A DNA stretch of 37,769 bases from Candidatus Omnitrophota bacterium (GTDB lineage Bacteria > Omnitrophota > Gorgyraeia > Gygaellales > Profunditerraquicolaceae), in contig JAHKAP010000005.1 of the NCBI GenBank assembly GCA_018825985.1, forward strand, positions 1-37,769, in the 5' to 3' direction. The notes beneath the pieces are model-generated. The model was not told the origin of the DNA, ran no database searches, and saw only the letters and a list, made by a program, of their open reading frames with translations. Within the stretch, counting starts at the first letter, position 1. Every line of letters begins with the position of its first letter. The translations under genes and the position numbers were made by a program. This document shows positions 27,001 to 36,000 of the stretch, piece by piece.

Positions 27001-30000
27001 CGTTTTATGATTTTTAACGCAGAGGGAAAAGTAGATTTCAGGCCTACAAAAGACGGTGATTTTGCTCTTGTGCAGAAAGACGAAATGCGCGCTACAGAGA
27101 TTTTGGGCGGCCCTGCTTCTGCGCGGCGGGCTGTAGAAAAACAGGTTTTAACTTTATCTGACGATGCTAAGCTGGACATATTGGGGAAGCGGGATAATAT
27201 CATCGTAAGACAAGAGGAGTACATTTTAGACAGGATTAATAGGCTTAGTTCAATGGGGGATGCAAAAGCCGTCCATTTTATTCGGGAAAACGGGCTTTAT
27301 ATCGGGGAATTGCTTAACGTCTCCGTTGAGGCGCTGGGCAGGCCGGAGATTGTGGTTTTAGGCGGGTGGATAGGGGAACATTTTGGAAAAGGGGAGATTG
27401 ATGATCCATTAATTTCTTCGATAGCCGAGGTTTGTGATATTCCAGTAAAGCGCTCTACAGTAGCTATGCGCGAACTTATTGCTGCGGCATATGTAGAAGA
27501 GACAATATGGCGGGTTGCTAGCAGTCCGGTTGTGATCAGGTTAGGGAATGGGGCTTGGTGGGAGAAGCAGGAGAATAGGGTGATTTTCAGGCCTGAGGCA
27601 GAGGTCAAATACGCCAGGCTAAAGCGTTATCTTAAGGGGCTATTTGGCGATAAAGTTCAGGCAGGTTATATTAAAGAAATGGTGCATACTCAAGGGGTGA
27701 TAAGATACCAGCCTTATGTTAAGTCTCCTAAGAGCCTACAAGAAGAAGCTAATAAAGCTATTTACGCTATTTACGGAGATAATTTTATTAGTTCTTCCAG
27801 TTCGCCGGTTGAGCCGGTGAGTTGCGATAAAATCATTGAAGCGTTCAAAACTAATACTCTTTCTTGGCACGAGAATGAAACGCAGTTAATACGCCATAGT
27901 TATAAAATAGCTATGAAGAATTACCTTGATAAGCAATTTTCCGCGGAGGCCACTTATATCCAGCATGCTGCTTCAGTCGCATTGATAGTGGCTTCGCTGG
28001 GAGGGGACGCTTTAGATATAATAATATCATTATTGCATAAAGCGGAAACCCTCGGATTAAAAAGTGAATTAAAGGCTACCGGATTAATAAGCCAGGAGCA
28101 TCATATAGATGTGATTTTTAATACTATTGTAAAATTACAAACTATCAACCTGCCTTATTTAGGCAGGGGGATTAGTTTCCTGGGAGCGAATACTACTTTG
28201 AATAATTATCCGAAGTTTATTACGCAACTGGCTGGGGGGGATGACCGGATATTACTACATATTATAGCCGATTCGATGGAAGTAATTTCTAAAGCAAATA
28301 AAGAAGATATAGATGCTAAAGCCAGGGAATTACGGCATATCTATGCGCCATTTTCCAGGCGCTTAATGCCCGGTATTGACCTATATACGAAAATGTTCGA
28401 TCTCGCCTTTGAATTAAGCCAGCCGGAAGAATATGCCAGGACCAAAGAAAGCATAAATATACATCAGGCAGGCGACTACGATAATCTTGAGCAGACTAAA
28501 GAATTTATTGATCTTTATAATGGATTACTTAAGCGTATCAAAGCCGTGGACCCGGGCGTAATTGAGGAGCATAGAAAAAAAGGGCTATTTTCTATTTTTG
28601 AGAAAACTAAGAGGAAGCCAGAAGATTATCCTGTGCCAGAGGCGATAGAGGACCTTAATGGATTAATGGTAATTACAGAAAAGCCGGATGATGTCAATGG
28701 CGCTATCAGCGCTTATCTCAGCTCTAAGTATATCGGGTTTGACTTGGAATTTAAGCTTAGAAGAGATAAAGGTTACGCGGCAACCCATATTAATTTCTTT
28801 CATGATGCCACCGGTTCATGGGAAATAATGTTGTTCCCCAGTCAGAGAGATTACGAGTTGTATAGATTTGGAATACACGATAAGTTCATGGCTGTCGGGC
28901 GGCTAAGCATAAGCCATTGGCTATATAAATTAATAGAACGTTTAAAATCAGAAAAAATAAAGAATGAACAAATATTTGATACTGAAGAGGTAGCCTTTAA
29001 GGATAGTTTTCCGGTTAACTGCAGGAGGTTTTATGAAAGCCTGGATGATAAAATATATGTTATGGTCGTAGAGTTTACTCGCAAAGGCCCCTGCCTAAGC
29101 GTAATTGAGATGCCGGTAAAGGACAGATCAGCGTATCCGATAGATTTGGCGCTGCATCCTCAGGTAAACAAGAACGTTCATGATTATCGCGGTTTTTCTA
29201 CATTAACGTTTGATCCCTTCGCACCTAAAACATCCCAATTCAAAGTTACAGGTGATGTTTCAGACAACCTGCCTTTAACCAAAGGAATGATAGTAACATT
29301 TAAAAAGGATGTTCAAAGAGGCATATCGATCTGGAGACACAAACCAGCGGCAGAAGATACGCTTTCCTATCTCTATAGTATAGCGAACTTTACGCGCAGT
29401 AAGTTGTTATTAAAGATCGCTATGAGTAAAAAGAATATAAAGGCGTTAGCTGAAGAAGGCAGAAAAAAGATATCTGAAAAGATAAATTTATCCGAAGGAA
29501 ACCTCGAAATACTGGATAAACTTTCAAAATTAGCGGGACTGAATCTGGGGGTGGCAGAGGCTATTGGCGGGCGGGAAAAAGACAAGTCTGAGTTATATGC
29601 CGCAGTCGCTTTAAATTTAATAAGAGTAGAGGAGATAGAGGATTATTTTGCGATCTGCCCGTCAGGCATAAAGATCAAAATTTATACACTGAAAGATATT
29701 TTAGTTAAGATTATTAGTTTGTTAACGCATAAGGGATTTACAATCGGTAATATTCAGAATAAAATTCCCCTGGAAACAGAATGGGGTATAGTCGAACTTG
29801 ACAATTTGCTTTATCCTTGGCATATGACAGATGGCGATATACGGCAAATGTTTGGTTTAATAGAGGAGATAATCGCGATAGAGATATACAGGGGTTCCCC
29901 TGGAAATCCCGCGGCCGAAGGTTCACGCCTACCGGAAGGACAAGGTTCTGTTCCCGGCGTAAGTTCACCTATTGATGCTAATATTTGTCTTTCGCTTACC

Positions 30001-33000
30001 CATATTCCAGGCAGCGTTGGTAGCTTAATCAGGGGCCTTACTTCTCAAATATATAGTTTTGGCTCAAGTCCCATGTATTTATCCGAGTATATCGCCAGCA
30101 GCGGATTAATCCGGGCTGGTCCGAAATCAACAGATAATTTCCTCTTCTACTACAGAGGTTTACAAATATCCAGCTCGCCGTTAAATCTTGGCAAATCCCT
30201 GCCGCTTGCTATTTTTAGGGTTAAAGAAGGTAAAATTATTATTCCTACAGATTATCGTAAGTTATTTGACGGCAAGGCGCTTATAATAGAATCGAATGAT
30301 AAGAAGATACTTTTTCTTTTCGCCTGCGAAACTCATGATTTCCTCATCAACAAGGTAAAAAACCAAGATCACCGAATGGCCCGTATATTGGCGGGAAGAT
30401 TCAAATATATTAAGTTGACAAGTAATAGCGTTACTTTGCCCGCTGAATTTTATTCAGCCAAGCAGGTTATCTGGGTTGAAATAGAAGATAAAGAAATGCC
30501 GCGCTGTTACTCAATGGTCTTGGGTCCCAAGCTGACTTCGGACTCCAACAAGATCCGTGCACCTATTGAGCTCATTGACTCCAGGAGCCAGTCTTTAGTG
30601 TCTAGTTCACCGGTTGAGAAAGAATCCAACGACCCGATAACTAATATAGAACTATTTAAGAAGTTCAAGGAGTTAATGGAAAGGCGGACGCTTCTTTATT
30701 ACAGCAAAGATAAACATGATATCAGAAAAAAGTTGTGGAAGGCCGGGCTCGTTAGAGGAGAAGACCCGCTGTTTTATTTGGATGAACTTATTAAAAATAG
30801 GCCCGGCGAGTTTGACGAATTTAGAGTCCAACTCAATGAAATTGACGCAGAATTAAGAATGGTAGAAAAAGAAGCTGCCAGGGTATTTCTAATTTTATCC
30901 CAACAATTACCTGAACAGGATATTACTAGTTTAAGATGGAATTATTCCAGTTTCTTTAATGAAAAAGGCGGGTTTTCTAGTTATTTAGGAGGAGACATTA
31001 TAGCGGCGAGTTCGCCAATAAATAATATGAATAAAGATTTAGATTTAATTAACCAAGGAGGCACGAAATGCACAATTTACAGAAACTCGAGTTTACTGAG
31101 ATTCAACCTACAGCAGAAGGCATTTTTATCTCGGCAAAGTACCCCAATTGGTTTTCTGGCTATAGTTTCCTTCTCCAGCCCGGAGGCAAAGTCAAAGGAA
31201 GAAGCTCTTCCGGAATCTGGCTGGAGCTTAGCTCGGACTTCAGCTCATCTATTCGAAGTAAATTTCAGTCATTTCTTAAGGACCGTGATTCCGGCGGATA
31301 TGAGCCGGGGCTATAGGAAATTCCGGGGGATGTTTTTTGTTCCCATGGAGAAAGCGGTTTCAAGTTTATCTTTCTTGCCAGTAGGGGCGTTAGTGATTAA
31401 TAGGTTAAGTATTAATAGGCTGCTGCGGGAAGGTGATAACGCTCTTAACCTTCCGTGGCTGGCGGTGAGGGCTTCTCTTTCCGCGGCGGCTGATTATTCA
31501 TTTATTATCCCAGTTGAGACAATTGATATAAGACGGCAGGTAACTTTACCTACTGTTAGCTCGCCAATGGTAACAACCCAGTGTCCCGAACAAATCGGAA
31601 ACAGTTTCCCGCGTTTAGTTAGCCGGCTTAGCGCGACAGAAGTAGATACTTTAAGGATGTTTGTTAAGGCTCTTAACAGGCAGGAAGTTTATAATCAGAT
31701 AATAGCAAAGACAAAAGCCCGGAGGGAGAAGATTATAGCGGAAAGAATTTATTCTATTCGTAAAAAATTAATTGCTCTTTTCGAGGAGAAAGGCGAATCA
31801 GCCGATCTTAAGCTGGGCGAGATCGCTCCCCTTTTAAAAAATGCGCGCTGGCAGGGGTATGATTTAGGCGATGAGAAAAAGATTGACCAGGCTATTGAGC
31901 GGTGGGAACTGAACCTTACAAATAGAGAAATGCGGGACCTGAAATTAGCTGTTCAAAGGATCAATGAAGGTAAATTAGCTTTGGGTAGTCAGATAACTGA
32001 TACCTTGGCTTTAGTACGTAAAAAAATACCTTCAGCCAAGTCCGGCATTGCGGGTATTTTAGAAAAGGTAAGGGATACAGGCCACGACCTAGGTAATCTG
32101 AAAGAATTATCAATGGCGATTAAAAGATCCAAAGCTAAAGAATCTAATCCTTTGTATCCTACTCAGGTTAAAGTATTAGAGGCAGCGCTAAAGCTGGGAC
32201 TGAAAAGATTGAGAGTGCCGTCATATGAAGAGTTGAGGCAGTATTTAAATCTGGATTCAATTGAAACCGTTATGGGTATGATCAGCGATAAAGCCAGAGT
32301 TCATTTAGATATCGGAGTTTCTGTGAGTAAGCATGAAACTACAGTCCGGTGCGTGATAAAGGCCGCAGAGAACCGGCACATTGTATCGAGTGTTCAGGAA
32401 TTAGCGGCATTTAAATCCTTGTTCGCGGTCAAAATATTGCCTTATTATTTAAGGATATTGTTGATCATGCAGGCCTTAGGATTAAGCGCAAAAGAATTTT
32501 ATAATCTGGGAGCGCTTAAAAATGAAAAGCTGGTTGTTTCTTATAATTTTAAGATACGCTCGCTTCTAAAAGCATCGGGTATGACCATTGATGAGGTAGT
32601 AAGGCATTCCTTAAGGATTGAAGAGATCACTGAAAAGGATATCGTAAACGTGGCTATGCTCCTGGATGAAGAATTAATGTTACGAGGGACAAGGTATGCC
32701 CAAGATAAAGGATATTTACCTACATATGAGCTTCATCTAATGATAGATGGCTTTACGGCCGGCCAGAAAGCTGCATTTAAATCTCTATTTAATGTCAGGA
32801 CAACAGATTTTAATACCGACAACATTTATTATAGTACCCTTTTGGATATTATTGGTATTCCTGCTTGGTCACTTTATAAGCTTAGTTTCCCGGAACTGAT
32901 CCGCTTGTGGGGGATTTATGATCGTTATATAGGAATAACTCCTAAGAAAATGGAGATTAATTCAGGCTATAGCCATAAGTTGCAATCTAAAGCCTGCCTA

Positions 33001-36000
33001 TATATATACAGAAAGATAAACAGGAGGGAAGAAATAGCGGCCTTGCCAAAGGCAGAGGAGCTTTTAAAAAGAGTTAATCGCAGGCTTCCGGATAATTCAT
33101 TAAATAAGCGAAAATCCGTTAACCAGGAAGAAAAAGGGATTGGCCGAGGGATTAAAGAAACCGCCGGCAAACTACTCTTGGCTGAAGATTCAAAGATTAC
33201 ACCTAAACCGGTAAAGAAGATCATCGCGCGGCGAACCTTTCCTATGCCTAATCAGTTATCCGGGGTAAGAGATAATAAGACAATAGGGAATGTTATCCGC
33301 GAAATTGAACTGGTTTGTTCTTTAAAAAAACTTAGCCTTGATAAGATTATCGTATCGGCGAATCAACTGGTAGACGACAATTTAAGCGCAGCCGGCGAAA
33401 AAAGAGCAGTTTTGTCGTTAGCCTTGCTGGCAGTAGGGGATGAATCTGTAGATGGCGGATACCAGAATGCCCTGGATATTTTTAATCAGCATTATCCAGG
33501 CAGAAGCTTTTCTTCTTTAAGCCAGGTGGAATTAGATAATGTAAACGTTGAATTAGAAAAGATTGGTTGGGTATGCGTTGAGGATCCATTTTATGTGGAA
33601 ACTGCAAAACCAGGGTTATTTCCATTGGCAAAGTATTATTTGCGCGCAGCGGCTAAAAGATTGGATAAGGAAGCCGACAGCGGATTTTATGAATTTCGTT
33701 GTACTTTAAATAACAGCCGTCTTGTTTCAAGCATAAAAGCAAAGGTAAGACAGATAATAAATCTGTCGAATGGACCGATAAGCTCTTCCAGCCCTATCGC
33801 GGAAACTGTTTCCGAATACTCGCCGCTAACCCCGGAAGTCGTTCTTGAAATGGCTAAAAAGACAAGAGTTCTTTTGAAACAGGAGATGATTGGGGCTGTA
33901 TGCGCTTCTCATGCGGCATGGTTAACGTCTGTTTTGAGGTCGTTAGGAAACAAGGCTTATATGATGGAAAGAAAAGGCGCAGCCGGAGCCCATTACTACG
34001 TTTTATTGGAAGATGAATGGCTTTATGTTGATCCTTATCCGGAAGGTGCCGGTCTTGAGCGCTTGGCAGCTTCTTTTGGGGATACAGGCGCGGTCGTATT
34101 TTCTATCAACGCGCCAGAAGGTAATTTTTATCGAGAAGGTGTTCGCTTAAATGAGAGAGAGTATAATAGTATCCTTTCCTATGTTGTCGCAATCATACAA
34201 GATAATCAACTAAGGAAATTTGGTTTATCCGGCAGTCTAGCGAGTTCATCGTTGGTTAATAAATCGGATAAAATAAAAATTGTCAGAATTGCTTTTCCTA
34301 CACAGTGGCGGTATTCCCTGCAGGCGCTCGAAGATAGATTACTTACGCAAGGTTTTAAGATTATGCCACAGTTTGAGCATTGCTATTTAGACCAGGATAA
34401 GCTACAAAGGATTATATTGGTAGGTGGCCATTTGGATGCTTGCGTTGACTCAGTCTTGTTTTCTACTGCCGTAGTTACAGCTCATTTAGGTTACATAGCG
34501 CGTATTTATCTTCCTATTAATTTGCTTTATATGAGCCGATTCGATTTTAATGGTCAGGCTCAGCTTGCCCGCGAAACAAAGCTGGACTTTATTGTAAAAA
34601 GACAGGCTATTATGATTAATAAAGCTTTAGGAAGTGCGGTTTTTGGCATTTGGCTGGATGATAAACTGCTAGCCGGTATACAGAATGAAAATGTTCCAAT
34701 AATTATTCGTTATTGTAGTGAAACAGATGAATTATTGAAAGCTATACGCTCCAGCTCGCCGGCCGAACCAGCAGAGGTAGTCGTAAAACATTTAATAGAT
34801 AACCTTGTTCTAGATCAAAATATAAGCGGTAGATCCGCTGTTGTATTCCACTCAAAGGCTTGGGAATTTGCAAAACAACTGAATACGTATTCGCAGCGAA
34901 TAAATCAGCCTATACCTGCCAGTCGGTTCGACATCATTAATCATGTAAGTGGCAATATAAAGGGGATACAAGATGGGATCGAATTTGCTGTAGAGATGGG
35001 AGAGATAGTTGCTCCTGAGAGGCGGTTGATTATTCAACCTATCGCGATAAGAGAGCTAGGAAAAGATTTTAATTATAAGGAACTGGCGGATATGTTTTAT
35101 GGCTTAGCTATACAAACAGATGTGCTTAAAAATATATTTATAGTTATTTTTGAAAATAAAAATGATTATGATGGGTTTATCGAATCAGGATCAAAATTTA
35201 TTATTGATCTCGTGTTGGAAAATGGTAGATTTGATTTCTCTAGTGTTGCCAGCTCGCCGGTGGCAGGAAACAGCCGGCATAACTCCATAATAAATCAGTG
35301 GTTAAATCAAGGCAGGGTGGCGTTTTGGGGAACGTCTCAAGAGACCTCTTTTATTAAGTCCAGCAGTCCGGTTGAAAATAATTCACATGGGGCTATTACC
35401 GAAGAAGACGTAATTGAGTTTTTTCTGAACTGGTTCGAAGAGAGCGTTAAGAAACAGAGTAGGGTCATCAGCAGGGAATTCAGGCATACCCAGACCAGCT
35501 ACAGCGGTAACAGCTACGAATTGAAACTGCGCTGCCGGGGGTCTTTGGATAAGACAATGATTATAACCCTGCAGGGGTTAGGCAAGGGTGGCTTTAAGAG
35601 CGTTTGTTACAGGGCAGTGGCTTTTGGGGAGAGGATGTTTATTAAAATATCTACCATAAAGGACTTTGACAAATATACCGATACCTTGGCTAAAGACAGG
35701 ATGCTCTCGCGGGAGTTATCCAAAATAGGGGTTGATAACATTGTTTCTGATGTAAGGATGCTTCTCAACAAGATAGGTGTTGTCCTTCCGGAAAATGTCG
35801 AAACTGCCAAGAGGACGGTGCAGCAGTACCAGGAACTGTTGAAAATAAAAGGGTATTTTGTATTCTGCCTGCCGCTTCTGTCATCGGTCAAGTTCCTGGA
35901 TGAAATAATCAAGAATATCCACGGCCAGGAGGCCTTAGTAATGCTGATTGAGCAGGAGATAGCCGATAATGTAAATGCCTTTGATTCGCCCGGTGATTTA

